From NCBI RefSeq assembly GCF_000743575.1, contig NZ_JQGC01000019.1, positions 1 to 64,000 on the forward strand: 64,000 nt of DNA, read 5' to 3'. The position numbers were made by a program, and so were the translations under genes. Positions 35,118-44,717 of the stretch are shown one piece after another. The notes below the pieces were generated by a model. That model searched no databases, was not told the origin of the DNA, and saw nothing but the letters and a program-made list of their open reading frames with translations. The stretch comes from Devosia riboflavina (GTDB lineage: Bacteria > Pseudomonadota > Alphaproteobacteria > Rhizobiales > Devosiaceae). The stretch's first letter is position 1, and each line of letters opens with the position of its first letter.

Positions 35118-36079
35118 TGATCCGGTCTGTCGCAGAAACAGTGACAGACCGGTCGGGAGTTCCCTCCCGCGCTGGGGGTGGACAGCTTCGGCTGCCCACC
35201 ACCCGCGGCTGGCGCATCAAGGAGGCGCCGGCGGCCTGGTTGCTCATCGCGCCCGTCATCATTCTTTTCGGTATTTCAGTTGTCTATCCGCTGATCGACA
35301 CCATTCGCCTGTCGTTCTTCGACATAAAAGGCCTGGCGCCGGCCAAATGGGTCGGCATCGGCAACTATGTCACGCTGTTCAATGACGCGACCTTCCGCAA
35401 CACGCTGCTTACCACGCTGATCTTCACGCTCGGGACGACGGTGATTTCGGTCAGTCTCGGCTGGGTTCTGGCCATGCTCTGCGCCTTCGCGCCGGTGCAT
35501 ACGACCCCGTTCCGCGGCATGATGTTCGTGACCTTCGGCATTTCCGAAGCCGTGTCGGGCTATATGTGGCTCAACATCCTGCGCCCCGACAAAGCGGGCC
35601 TCCTCAATGCCGTCATCGGCATTTTCGTGCCCGGCTATGCCCATTCATGGCTTGGCGACCCGAATACCGCGCTCTGGGCGCTGATCTTCGTCGCCTCATG
35701 GAGCGGGGTCGGCCTTCCGCTGATGTTGTGCTTTGCTGCCGTGCAGTCCATTCCCAAAACTGTGCTTGAGGCCGCCTATATGGATGGCGCCAAGCCGACC
35801 TCGATCATGCGGCACATCATGATGCCGCTGTCGCTGCCGGGTGTGCGTGTCGCGATCTTCATTAACCTCCTCGGAGCGCTCAGGGCCTTCGACATCATCT
35901 ATGTGATGACCGGCGGCGGTCCCGTCCGCGCGACGGAAACCGTGGGCTACTTCATGTATCGAGAGTCCATGACCCAGTTCAAACTGGGCTATGGCGCCGC
36001 CGCGACCGTGGTGCTGCTCGTGGCCGTGCTCGTGATCTCCATCCCCGCCATCATCCAGCGTACGGCAGGTGCCAAATGA
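35117..36079 (+). CDS. Carbohydrate ABC transporter permease, MalF/UgpA type
   Basis: 320 residues. Its ATG shares one base with the preceding TGA (TGATG). A long N-terminal cytoplasmic tail precedes six spans (AWLLIAPVIILFGISVVYPL first). The EAA loop is EAAYMDGAKPTSIMRHIMMP. It forms the pore with the next gene, which overlaps it by four bases. Confidence 0.93.
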   Translation: MIRSVAETVTDRSGVPSRAGGGQLRLPTTRGWRIKEAPAAWLLIAPVIILFGISVVYPLIDTIRLSFFDIKGLAPAKWVGIGNYVTLFNDATFRNTLLTTLIFTLGTTVISVSLGWVLAMLCAFAPVHTTPFRGMMFVTFGISEAVSGYMWLNILRPDKAGLLNAVIGIFVPGYAHSWLGDPNTALWALIFVASWSGVGLPLMLCFAAVQSIPKTVLEAAYMDGAKPTSIMRHIMMPLSLPGVRVAIFINLLGALRAFDIIYVMTGGGPVRATETVGYFMYRESMTQFKLGYGAAATVVLLVAVLVISIPAIIQRTAGAK

Positions 36080-36897
36080 TCGGGCGCATTCACTGGTGGA
36101 CGGTGATCCTCGTCGGCGTGATCGCGACCATCTGGATCATTCCGGTGCTGGGAATCGTCGTGACCTCGCTGCGCCCGCCCAGCGAAGTGGCGCTCGGCTG
36201 GTGGCGGCTCGACACGTTCAGCATCACCTTCAGCGCCTGGATCAGGGTGTGGGATGAATATCCGCTGGCCCAGGCCTTCTGGTTCACCGGCATGCTGGCG
36301 GCGCTGGCAACCCTCGGCACCATGCTGCTGGCACCGGTGGCGGCCTATGCCTTCCACTTCCTGAAATTTCCGTTCCGGCGGCTGTTGCTGATCCTCATCA
36401 TCAACGCCTTCGTGCTGCCGCAACAGGTGGTGGTCATTCCGCTCTTCACGCTGTGGCGGGATCTCAAACTGATCGACAACATCGCGGCGGTTCTCATCCC
36501 CTACATTGGGCTGAGCTTTGCCTGGTCGATCTTCCTCGTGAAGAATTTCCTCGAGGATTTTCCGAAGGAACTCATCGAGGCCGCCAAGATCGACGGCTGT
36601 GGCCCGATCTCGACCCTGCGCCATGTGGTGCTGCCCAATGCCACAAGCCCGATCTTTGCCGTGGGCGTGTTGCAGTTCCTCTGGACCTGGAATGCCCTGC
36701 TGCTGCCGATGCTGTACCTCAGGAGCATGCAGCCGCTGCCGGTGCTGCTGACCAAAGTGGCCGGCACCTATGAGAGCAATTGGGACCTGCGGAGCGTGGC
36801 GGCCATCGTCACCACCATCGTCCCGCTCATCGTCTTCGTCATCTTCCAACGTCAATTTGCCGCCGGGTCGCAGACCCGCACAGGGGCCAAAGAGTGA
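36076..36897 (+). CDS. Carbohydrate ABC transporter permease, MalG/UgpE type
   Basis: 273 residues. The first span is TVILVGVIATIWIIPVLGIV, then the typical TSLRPPSEV segment. The EAA loop is EAAKIDGCGPISTLRHVVLP. It is the second pore subunit and contacts the MalK-type ATPase encoded at 40087. It overlaps the upstream permease by four bases, and the glycosidase GTG lies within its last codons. Confidence 0.93.
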   Translation: MIGRIHWWTVILVGVIATIWIIPVLGIVVTSLRPPSEVALGWWRLDTFSITFSAWIRVWDEYPLAQAFWFTGMLAALATLGTMLLAPVAAYAFHFLKFPFRRLLLILIINAFVLPQQVVVIPLFTLWRDLKLIDNIAAVLIPYIGLSFAWSIFLVKNFLEDFPKELIEAAKIDGCGPISTLRHVVLPNATSPIFAVGVLQFLWTWNALLLPMLYLRSMQPLPVLLTKVAGTYESNWDLRSVAAIVTTIVPLIVFVIFQRQFAAGSQTRTGAKE

Positions 36898-38921
36898 CCA
36901 AAACCCGTACCAACAAGCCGCTGCGCTATCGCCAGATTCATTTGGATTTTCATACGTCCGAGCACATCCCGGATATCGGCAAGGATTTCGACGCGGCAGA
37001 TTTCGTCGCAACGCTGAAGAAGGCGCATGTCGATTCCATTACCGTCTTTGCCAAATGCCATCATGGCTGGGCCTATTATCCGACCAAGGCCGGCGCGCCA
37101 CATCCGAACCTCTCGCGGCCGGACCTCCTCGGCGAAATGGTCGATTCGCTCAATGCCGCCGATATCGAATGCCCGATCTACATCACCGTGCAGTGGGACG
37201 AGCGCAATGCGCGGCTGCATCCGGAATGGCGGGTGCGTTCGGCAACCGACAATCGCTTCGACCCGAGCCAGCTCAAGGCCGGCTGGCACACGCTCTGCCT
37301 CAACCACAAGGCCTATCGCGACGAACTCTTGGAAATGGCACGCGAAGTCGCCAGCACCTATGCGACGCCCGGCATCTTCTTCGACATCGTCCTCGCGCCG
37401 GACTGCGTCTGCGAGGAGTGTTTGCAGACAATGGATGCGATGGATCTCGATCCCGAAATCCATGCCGATCGCCTGACCAAGGACGAGTGGGTCAACGAGC
37501 GGTTCCGCACAGAAATGAGCGCGGCGCTCAATGCCGAATTCCCGGGCCTGCGCGTCTTTTACAATTGCGGCCATATCCATAAGCAGGGGCCGGAGCGCTT
37601 TGCGCCTTACAGCCACCTCGAACTCGAAAGCCTGCCGACGGGTGGTTGGGGCTACAACCACTTCCCGGCCAGCGCGCGCTATGCGGCGACACTCGGGCTC
37701 GATTTCGTCGCCCATACGGGCAAATTCCATACGTCATGGGGCGAATTCGGCGGCTTCAAGCATCCCGACGCGCTTGAGTTTGAAGCGGCGCAAATGGTGG
37801 CGCTGGGCTCGAAATGCCTTGTGGGTGACCAATTGCATCCGAGCGGTGCAATCAACCCCGATACCTATGCGTCGATCGGACCGGCCTATGCCCGTATAGA
37901 AAAGCTCGAGCCCTATCTCGAGGACGCCAGACAGGTCTCGGAAGTGGCCATTCTCTCAGCCGAGTATTTCCACCATGCCGGCGATCGCAACAACAATGCC
38001 GACGATGGCGCGGCGCAGATGCTGCAGGAATTGCAGCGGCCGTTCGACGTCATCGACCCCTCGGCGGATTTTTCGAAGTATCGCGTCATCATCCTGCCTG
38101 ACGAAGTGCCGGTTGAGGATGAACTGACCGAGCGCCTCAATGCCTATGTGCGCGGCGGCGGCAAGCTGTTGCTGAGCGGGATTTCGGCGCTGCAGGACGA
38201 TGGCTCATTTGCGGTGCCTGCCGGCATTCGCAATGTGGGGCCGGTGGATTTCGATCCGTCCTATCTGCGGGCGAGTTCCAAGCTCGACAAATCGATGACT
38301 GCCTCGCCCTTCGTCGTCTATGGACGGGCGCAAGCGATCGTGGCGGAAGGTGCCGAGGTTCTGGCCGAGGTCGTGCCGCCCTATTTCAACCGCAGCTACA
38401 AGCATTTTTCGTCGCACGCGCATGCGCCCGACGATGTGGCGGCGGCCCCGCTCGGGGCTGGGGTCACCATCAATGCAGGCGTCGCTTACGTCGCCTATCC
38501 GATCTTCTCGATCTATCGGGCCATGGGGCAGCCGCTCTATCGCTACATCATCCGTGGTCTGCTGGATCGCCTATTGCCCGATCCGGCGCTGACGACCGAT
38601 CTCCCGAGCTCCGGGCGCGCCTCGCTGACCCGGCAGGAAGCGCGCGGGCGGCATGTGCTGCATATGCTCTATGGCGCGCCGCAGGTGCGCGGCAATGCCG
38701 TGCCCAACCGCGACGGTGTTCGCGTCATGGAGATGATCGAGGACATTCCGGCCATCGGCCCGGTCAGCGCCAAGGTGCGGCTGCCCAACGCTCCGAAGCG
38801 GGCCTATGAGGCCGTGTCCGGCGAGCCGCTGGAGGTGACCGATTTCGGTGACGGCCAGTATGGCGTGACGCTGCCATCGCTGCGAATCCATGCCGCCGTG
38901 GTGTTCGAACAGAATGCCTAG
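36894..38921 (+). CDS. GH151-like glycoside hydrolase (GHL6/beta-galactosidase trimerisation type), putative alpha-L-fucosidase
   Basis: 675 residues from GTG 36894, overlapping the permease stop by four bases; the frame continues upstream only inside the permease gene. The N-terminal ~340 residues form a TIM-barrel-like domain opening RYRQIHLDFHTSEHIPDIG, the pattern of the GHL6 family. A cysteine triplet PDCVCEECLQ follows strand four. A second domain of about 200 residues resembles the beta-galactosidase trimerisation domain (VAILSAEYFHHAGDR, KLLLSGISALQD), followed by a beta-rich tail. GHL6 proteins include GH151 alpha-L-fucosidases. With a GH95 enzyme in the same operon, a fucoside is the best guess. 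There is no signal peptide, so it acts in the cytoplasm. Confidence 0.75.
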   Translation: MTKTRTNKPLRYRQIHLDFHTSEHIPDIGKDFDAADFVATLKKAHVDSITVFAKCHHGWAYYPTKAGAPHPNLSRPDLLGEMVDSLNAADIECPIYITVQWDERNARLHPEWRVRSATDNRFDPSQLKAGWHTLCLNHKAYRDELLEMAREVASTYATPGIFFDIVLAPDCVCEECLQTMDAMDLDPEIHADRLTKDEWVNERFRTEMSAALNAEFPGLRVFYNCGHIHKQGPERFAPYSHLELESLPTGGWGYNHFPASARYAATLGLDFVAHTGKFHTSWGEFGGFKHPDALEFEAAQMVALGSKCLVGDQLHPSGAINPDTYASIGPAYARIEKLEPYLEDARQVSEVAILSAEYFHHAGDRNNNADDGAAQMLQELQRPFDVIDPSADFSKYRVIILPDEVPVEDELTERLNAYVRGGGKLLLSGISALQDDGSFAVPAGIRNVGPVDFDPSYLRASSKLDKSMTASPFVVYGRAQAIVAEGAEVLAEVVPPYFNRSYKHFSSHAHAPDDVAAAPLGAGVTINAGVAYVAYPIFSIYRAMGQPLYRYIIRGLLDRLLPDPALTTDLPSSGRASLTRQEARGRHVLHMLYGAPQVRGNAVPNRDGVRVMEMIEDIPAIGPVSAKVRLPNAPKRAYEAVSGEPLEVTDFGDGQYGVTLPSLRIHAAVVFEQNA

Positions 38922-38985
38922 CGCATTGCCGCTTTGGCCACTTGCATTGGCAAGCCGGCCAAAGCCGGACTATGCAAGCAGAAGG

Positions 38986-39013
38986 CGCCCGACGCATGTC
39001 TCTCGGGCGTTTT
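38986..39013 (+). terminator. Terminator or attenuator within the glycoside operon
   Basis: A 7-bp stem CGCCCGA/TCGGGCG with a ten-base loop is followed by TTTT, between the GH151-like gene and the lacI-type gene. It may lower expression of the downstream regulator, ATPase and GH95 genes. Confidence 0.6.
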
Positions 39014-39030
39014 CACCAAGGAACAAGAAA

Positions 39031-40062
39031 ATGACCGACCAAGTGATCACCAGGGCCCGCCCGGCCACCATTATCGATGTCGCCCGGGCAGCCGGAGTCG
39101 CCGTCGGCACGGTCTCGCGCTATCTCAACGGCCAGCCGATCCGCGGCGGCAATCGGGACCGCATCGCCCAGGTGATCGACGAGTTGGGCTATCGCCGCAA
39201 CAGCGCTGCGGCGTCGATGAAAACCAATACGACCCATATCGTGGGCCTCCTGGTGCCGGCCGTGGGCGAATTCCACGCGGCGCTGCTCGACCGGTTGACG
39301 CGGCGGATGCGCCAGACCGGCCGCGCCGTGCTCTGCTATTGCCACGACACCGAGCCGACCTCCTTCATGGAAGGGCTCGAATTTTTCGCCGGGCATCGTG
39401 TCGATGCCGTGGTGATGGACGGCAATGAAGACCTGCGCCAGCGTCTCGCGCCCTATATCGCCGAAGGCATGCTGGTGGTTCTCTACGACAATGACCTGCC
39501 CGAACTCTCGGCCGACCGGGTCTTCGTCGAAAACCGCCGCGCCAGCAAACGCCTTGTCGACCACGTGCTCGACCTCGGGCACGAGCGGGTCGCCATCATT
39601 CATGGCAATCTCAGGGACTCCGTCGCCCGCGACCGCCTCGAAGGCTATCGGGATGCCCTCAAGGCTCATGGCGTACCGGAGCATCCCGAGCTGGTCGTCG
39701 ATGCCGGCTGGAATGAATATCGCGGCTATACCTGCATGGGCGACCTGATGGCATTGCCCAATCCACCGACGGCCGTGTTCGGCGCCAACTACAATATGAG
39801 CATTGGCGCGCTGCGCTGGCTGCGCGAGCACGATGTTTCCATACCCGAAGACATTTCGCTGGTGAGCTTTGACGATGTGCCGGCCTTCTCTGTCCACAGC
39901 CCCGGCATTACCGCCGTCGGCCAGCCGGTCGACAAGATGGCCGAGGCCATCGTGTCCATTCTGACCGAGCGGCTGGGCCCCAATGGCGCGCTTGGCAAGA
40001 GAACCATGCGCATCGATGCGGAAATAACCTTGAGAGGCTCGACCCGTCGCCTGCGACGGTAG
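39031..40062 (+). CDS. LacI-family regulator of the glycoside operon
   Basis: 343 residues from ATG 39031; the frame extends upstream across the terminator, which is rejected. The helix-turn-helix is TIIDVARAAGVAVGTVSRYL, and the hinge region carries RRNSAAASMKTNTTH. The sensor domain has LVPAVGEFHAALLDRL and SLVSFDDVPAFS. It is encoded inside the operon it probably controls. The candidate operator is at 33769. Confidence 0.92.
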   Translation: MTDQVITRARPATIIDVARAAGVAVGTVSRYLNGQPIRGGNRDRIAQVIDELGYRRNSAAASMKTNTTHIVGLLVPAVGEFHAALLDRLTRRMRQTGRAVLCYCHDTEPTSFMEGLEFFAGHRVDAVVMDGNEDLRQRLAPYIAEGMLVVLYDNDLPELSADRVFVENRRASKRLVDHVLDLGHERVAIIHGNLRDSVARDRLEGYRDALKAHGVPEHPELVVDAGWNEYRGYTCMGDLMALPNPPTAVFGANYNMSIGALRWLREHDVSIPEDISLVSFDDVPAFSVHSPGITAVGQPVDKMAEAIVSILTERLGPNGALGKRTMRIDAEITLRGSTRRLRR

Positions 40063-40086
40063 AGGGCCCGCCTGGAGGAGGCGAGA

Positions 40087-41142
40087 ATGGCAAATGTTGC
40101 GCTGAGTGAAGTCAGCAAATCCTACGGGAGCCTGGAGGTCATCGAGGGCCTCAATTTGCAGATCGAGGATGGCTCATTCACCGTTTTCGTCGGCCCCTCC
40201 GGATGTGGCAAATCCACCCTCCTGCGCATGATCGCCGGCCTTGAGCCCATCACCAAAGGCACGCTGCAAATAGACGGCAAGACCATGAACCAGGCCGACC
40301 CGATCGAGCGCGGCGTCGCCATGGTGTTTCAGAATTACGCGCTCTACCCGCATATGACGGTGGAGCAAAATATCGGCTTTTCGCTGCGCATGGCGGGGCT
40401 GACCAAGGACGAGATTGCGTCGCGTGTCGCGGTGGCGGCAAAGACGCTGCAGATCGAACCTCTGCTCAAGCGCAAGCCCGGCCAGCTTTCGGGCGGCCAG
40501 CGCCAGCGTGTTGCCATTGGCCGCGCCATCGTTCGCGATCCCGAAGTCTTTTTGTTCGACGAACCGCTGTCCAATCTTGATGCCGAGCTGCGTGTCTCCA
40601 TGCGCGTCGAAATCGCCAAGCTGCACAATCAGCTCGGCTCGACCATGATCTATGTGACGCATGATCAGACCGAGGCCATGACGCTGGCCGACAAAATCGT
40701 TGTCATGCGCGCCGGCAAGATCGAACAGGCAGGGACGCCCGAAGAGCTCTACGACAATCCCGACAATCTCTTCGTTGCCGGCTTTATCGGCTCCCCACGC
40801 ATGAATTTTCTGCGCGGCACGCTGGGCGGCGGTCAGGTAAAACTCGAAAGCGGCGGCGCGCTGCCGGCCACCGGCACGGAAGACAAGGTGCTGGTCGGGG
40901 TGCGTCCCGAGCACTTCGTCGAGGCGGGGCAGGGGGCTGCCGATATTGCCGTCACTGTCGACGTCGTCGAAAATCTCGGCGGCACGCGCTTTGTCTATGG
41001 CACGCTTTCTTCCGGCGAAAGCGTCGTCATCGAGGCGCGCGAGCGGCTGGGCCTCAAGGCCGGCGACACCATTTCCTTCGGCATAAGGCCCGAGCGGGCC
41101 ATGTTTTTCTCCACTTCTGGCACGCGTCTGCGGAACATCTGA
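40087..41142 (+). CDS. Sugar ABC transporter ATPase, MalK/UgpC/MsmK type
   Basis: 351 residues. Walker A is GPSGCGKSTLL, the signature is LSGGQRQRV, and Walker B is FLFDEPLSNLDAELR; the switch His lies in YVTHDQTEAMTLAD. A C-terminal TOBE/regulatory domain follows (VLVGVRPEHFVEAG). It powers the MalF/MalG-type permeases encoded 4 kb upstream in the same orientation. GAGGAGG precedes the ATG. Its stop TGA shares one base with the GH95 start. Confidence 0.95.
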   Translation: MANVALSEVSKSYGSLEVIEGLNLQIEDGSFTVFVGPSGCGKSTLLRMIAGLEPITKGTLQIDGKTMNQADPIERGVAMVFQNYALYPHMTVEQNIGFSLRMAGLTKDEIASRVAVAAKTLQIEPLLKRKPGQLSGGQRQRVAIGRAIVRDPEVFLFDEPLSNLDAELRVSMRVEIAKLHNQLGSTMIYVTHDQTEAMTLADKIVVMRAGKIEQAGTPEELYDNPDNLFVAGFIGSPRMNFLRGTLGGGQVKLESGGALPATGTEDKVLVGVRPEHFVEAGQGAADIAVTVDVVENLGGTRFVYGTLSSGESVVIEARERLGLKAGDTISFGIRPERAMFFSTSGTRLRNI

Positions 41143-43400
41143 TGACAAACATTCTCTGGTATCGCCAACCGGCCACCGAGTGGACGGACGCTCTCCCCTT
41201 AGGCAATGGCCGCCTCGGCGCCATGGTGCATGGCGGCGTCGGCCGCGAGGAATTGCAGCTCAACGAGTCAACGCTCTGGTCCGGCGGCCCCTATCAGCCG
41301 ACGAATCCCGAAGCGCTGCCGAACCTTGCCAAAGTGCGCGAGCATATCTTTGCCAGGCGCTACAAAGAAGCGCACGACATCGCGCAGGCGCATCTCATGG
41401 CCAAGCCATACCTGCAAATGAGCTACCAGCCCGCTGGCAATCTCTTTGTCGATTTTCGGCATGAAGCCGTGCCCGGGAGTTATGAGCGCAAGCTTGATAT
41501 CACGACGGCCGTGACGACGACGCAATACACCCTGCTTGGCTCAGGGCTTGATCCCGATGCGCCGGTGTTTACCCGCACGGCCTTCTCCTCGGCCGCCGAC
41601 GATGTTCTCGTGCTCCAGCTTCAATGCTCGCTTCCAGGGAAACTCGATTTTGAACTCTGGCTCGACAGCCCGCAGCCGGGCGATCTGATCGGCAGCAACG
41701 CCCAAACGCTGAGCTATCGCGGACACAATTTCGGCAAGCACGGCATCGAGGGCCAACTAACCTTTGGCATCGACACGCATCTGCGGATAGAAGGCGGCAG
41801 CGTCGAGCGGCGTGGCCGTCGCCTCGTCGTGCGCGACGCGACCAAGGCGCTTATCCTCGTCGACATCGCCACCAGTTTCGTCCGTTTTGACGACGTTTCC
41901 GGCGACCCGGACGCTCGCCTTGCAGCCGGACGCAAACGGTATGATGCGCTCGATTTCGACGCGCTCCTCTTGCGCCACATCGCAGCACATCGCGCCCAAT
42001 TCGATCGCCTCGATATCGACCTCGGCGAGGGACGCAGTGATCTGCCGACCGACGAGCGCATTTCCAATTTCGCCACCGGCGACGATCCCGATCTCGCCGC
42101 CCTCTATGTGCAATATGCCCGCTACCTGATGATTTCCTCGAGCCGCCCGGGCACACAGCCTTCGACGCTGCAGGGCATCTGGAACAAGGACACGCGGCCG
42201 CCTTGGGGCAGCAAATATACCGCCAATATCAACCTACAGATGAACTACTGGCTGCCCGACCCAGCCAACCTGCCCGACATGGTGGAACCGGTGCTGCAGA
42301 TGGCCGAGGAACTGGCCATCACCGGTGCCGAAATGGCGAAGGCCCATTATGGCGCCCGCGGCTGGGTCATGCACCACAATACCGATATCTGGCGCGCCAC
42401 CGGACCGGTTGACGGCGCCTACTGGGGCGTGTGGCCCACGGGCGGCGCCTGGCTGATGGCGCAACTTTGGGACCATGTCCGCTTCGCCGGCCGGCCGATC
42501 GATCTTGTCCGCAGGCTCTACGGCCCGCTCAAGGGCGCGACCCTTTTTGCCCTGGACACCCTGGTGCCCATGCCGGGCTCCAACTATCTCGTCACCAACC
42601 CTTCCATTTCGCCGGAAAACCGCCACCCGCACGGCGCCTCACTCTGCGCCGGCCCCACCATGGACAACCAGATACTTCGTGATCTGCTCTCTGCCTTCGC
42701 TGAAGCGGCGGAACAGTTGGGCGAAGATGCTGATCTCGCTGCGCAGGCACTTGCGGCCCATGCGCGTCTCCCCGAGCACCGCGTTGGGAAAGCTGGGCAA
42801 TTGCAGGAGTGGATGGAAGATTGGGACATGGAGGTCCCCGAAATCCATCATCGGCACGTTTCGCATCTTTATGGGCTCTATCCCAGCAACCAGATTTCGG
42901 TCGAAAAGACGCCCGACCTTGCCGTCGCCGTACGCCGCTCGCTCGAAATCCGCGGCGATGAAGCGACTGGCTGGGGCATTGGCTGGCGCATCAATCTCTG
43001 GGCGCGCCTGCGCGAAGGCGAACACGCCAAGACCGTGCTCAACCTGCTCCTCAGCCCAGCGCGCAGCTACAATAATCTCTTCGATGCGCATCCGCCCTTC
43101 CAGATCGACGGCAATTTCGGCGGCGCGGCCGGGATTCTCGAAATGCTGGTGCAGTCGAACGAAGACGAGATCTGGCTGTTGCCCGCCCTGCCGCGAGGCT
43201 GGACGCGAGGAGCGATACGCGGCGTCCGCGCCCGCGGCGGGGTCGAACTCGACTTCGCCTGGGAGGATGGGCGCGTGACCTGGATGCGCGCCCGCAGCAA
43301 CAATGACCGGAGCGTCCGCATACATGCTGGCCATCAGGCAATTCCAGTGGATTTGAGGTCAGGGGCCGACGCGGTTCACAATTTTCTCGCGATGCCCTGA
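41142..43400 (+). CDS. GH95 glycoside hydrolase (alpha-L-fucosidase/alpha-L-galactosidase)
   Basis: 752 residues. The start TGATG overlaps the ATPase stop by one base. The N-terminal beta domain opens ILWYRQPATEWTDALPLGNG, the family signature, followed by NESTLWSGGPY. The (alpha/alpha)6 barrel carries HHNTDIWRATGP (the paired asparagines used in catalysis), LQEWMEDWDMEVPEIHHRH (acid Glu region) and FQIDGNFGG (Asp). GH95 enzymes remove 1,2-linked L-fucose or L-galactose by inversion. There is no signal peptide, so it acts after import. It ends the operon. Confidence 0.92.
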   Translation: MTNILWYRQPATEWTDALPLGNGRLGAMVHGGVGREELQLNESTLWSGGPYQPTNPEALPNLAKVREHIFARRYKEAHDIAQAHLMAKPYLQMSYQPAGNLFVDFRHEAVPGSYERKLDITTAVTTTQYTLLGSGLDPDAPVFTRTAFSSAADDVLVLQLQCSLPGKLDFELWLDSPQPGDLIGSNAQTLSYRGHNFGKHGIEGQLTFGIDTHLRIEGGSVERRGRRLVVRDATKALILVDIATSFVRFDDVSGDPDARLAAGRKRYDALDFDALLLRHIAAHRAQFDRLDIDLGEGRSDLPTDERISNFATGDDPDLAALYVQYARYLMISSSRPGTQPSTLQGIWNKDTRPPWGSKYTANINLQMNYWLPDPANLPDMVEPVLQMAEELAITGAEMAKAHYGARGWVMHHNTDIWRATGPVDGAYWGVWPTGGAWLMAQLWDHVRFAGRPIDLVRRLYGPLKGATLFALDTLVPMPGSNYLVTNPSISPENRHPHGASLCAGPTMDNQILRDLLSAFAEAAEQLGEDADLAAQALAAHARLPEHRVGKAGQLQEWMEDWDMEVPEIHHRHVSHLYGLYPSNQISVEKTPDLAVAVRRSLEIRGDEATGWGIGWRINLWARLREGEHAKTVLNLLLSPARSYNNLFDAHPPFQIDGNFGGAAGILEMLVQSNEDEIWLLPALPRGWTRGAIRGVRARGGVELDFAWEDGRVTWMRARSNNDRSVRIHAGHQAIPVDLRSGADAVHNFLAMP

Positions 43401-43715
43401 AGCGGATAAACCACGGTCCGGGCGATGTTTATGCACGTCCGGACTAAGGCCTGCAGCGTGGCGACTGCGCTGCCGCTTCGTTGGGGCGGTTTTAGGCGAG
43501 GCCACTGTGTCAGCCTGTGCATGAAAGGCGGCGCAGGTTGAACGTTTGCCCTGCAATCTGGACAACCTGGTCCGCTTGATCGATGCCTCGTTGACGAGCG
43601 TGATCTGGCAGAGCCTCAGGTTGTCCACATCGGCAGGCACACTGGGCCGGCTACTAAGCGGTATTGCGCGGTCGGCGCGTTCTCCGCTGCAGGCGACCGG
43701 CCACAGCTCAACCGG
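43401..43715. other. Intergenic region between converging GH95 and FAH-type genes
   Basis: 315 bases. No gene, terminator with a T tract, or insertion sequence was recognised. It marks the boundary between the glycoside operon and the catabolic locus and may be a degraded segment. Confidence 0.5.
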
Positions 43716-44564
43716 TCAGCCCTTCCAGGAAACGATGTTTTGCCTCTGCTGGCCAAGGCCGTCGATGCCGAGGGTGACAACGTCGCCGGCTTGCAGCCAT
43801 ACCGGTTCCGGCTTGATACCCATGCCGACGCCCGGCGGCGTGCCGGTGGCAATGATGTCGCCCGGCATCAGGGTCATGTAGCGGCTGCAGTAGGAAACGA
43901 TGGTGCGCACATCGAAGATCATGGTGCGCGTATTGCCCCGCTGCATGCGCTTGCCGTTGACGTCGAGCCACATGTCCAACTGCTGAGGGTCGGGCACCTC
44001 GTCTGCTGTGACGAGCCATGGGCCGATGGGACCGAAGGTATCGCAGCCCTTACCCTTGTCCCACTGTGCCGATTGCATCTGGAAAGCGCGTTCGGAGACG
44101 TCATTGATCACGCAATAGCCGGCGACATAGTCGAGCGCGTCCCTCTCGGAGACATACTGAGCCTTGGTGCCGATAACGATGCCGAGCTCGACTTCCCAGT
44201 CCAGCTTGGTGGAATCCCTTGGCTTCAGCGTATCGTCGTTCGGACCGCAAATCGCGCTGACGGCCTTGAGGAAGATTATGGGCTCAGTCGGTTCTGCCAA
44301 CCCCGATTCCTTTGCATGATCGGAGTAGTTGAGGCCGATGCAGATGAACTTGGATATGCCCGATATCGGTGCGCCCATGCGGGGCGATCCGGGCACGACG
44401 GGCAGGGCCGCCGTGTCAATGTCGCGCAGTTTGGCGATTTCATCCTGGGCGAGCTTTGAGCCGTCGATGTCGGCCCATAGCGACGAGAGGTCACGCAACT
44501 GCCCCCCTGCATCGACCATTCCGGGCCGTTCCTGACCCAATTCTCCATATCGGCACAACTTCAT
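43716..44564 (-). CDS. Fumarylacetoacetate hydrolase (FAH) family protein
   Basis: 282 residues. ATG 44564 (MKLCRYGELGQERPG) has GGAGG five bases upstream; the frame extends 43 residues further, but without a binding site. FAH-family enzymes cleave or hydrate acylpyruvates and 2-oxo acids using Mg2+. The metal ligands are visible in DWEVELGIVIG and the downstream acidic SER segment, and the core motif FICIGLNYSDHAKE is intact. The closing block GDIIATGTPPGVGMG is typical. It is the last gene of the leftward unit (decarboxylase-like, RidA-like, GntR, FAH) and would act late in ring or chain breakdown. Confidence 0.9.
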   Translation of the reverse strand: MKLCRYGELGQERPGMVDAGGQLRDLSSLWADIDGSKLAQDEIAKLRDIDTAALPVVPGSPRMGAPISGISKFICIGLNYSDHAKESGLAEPTEPIIFLKAVSAICGPNDDTLKPRDSTKLDWEVELGIVIGTKAQYVSERDALDYVAGYCVINDVSERAFQMQSAQWDKGKGCDTFGPIGPWLVTADEVPDPQQLDMWLDVNGKRMQRGNTRTMIFDVRTIVSYCSRYMTLMPGDIIATGTPPGVGMGIKPEPVWLQAGDVVTLGIDGLGQQRQNIVSWKG

Positions 44565-44717
44565 GTGGTCCTCCATATTCGACAAACGGGCAGCTTGGCT
44601 CGCGGCCTCGGACTGACGAGCAAGCGGCGTGACGGAGCTATGACCACCGATGGTCACAGTGTGGTTTGGATTTGGCCCGGCGCGACGGTCCAATGATGGA
44701 CTCGACGGCGTCGCCTC

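Noticed and set aside
43546-43881. 111-codon plus-strand frame between GH95 and the FAH gene, checked as a possible transposase remnant
   Set aside because: No transposase motif or terminal repeats could be identified; half of it overlaps the FAH gene antisense.
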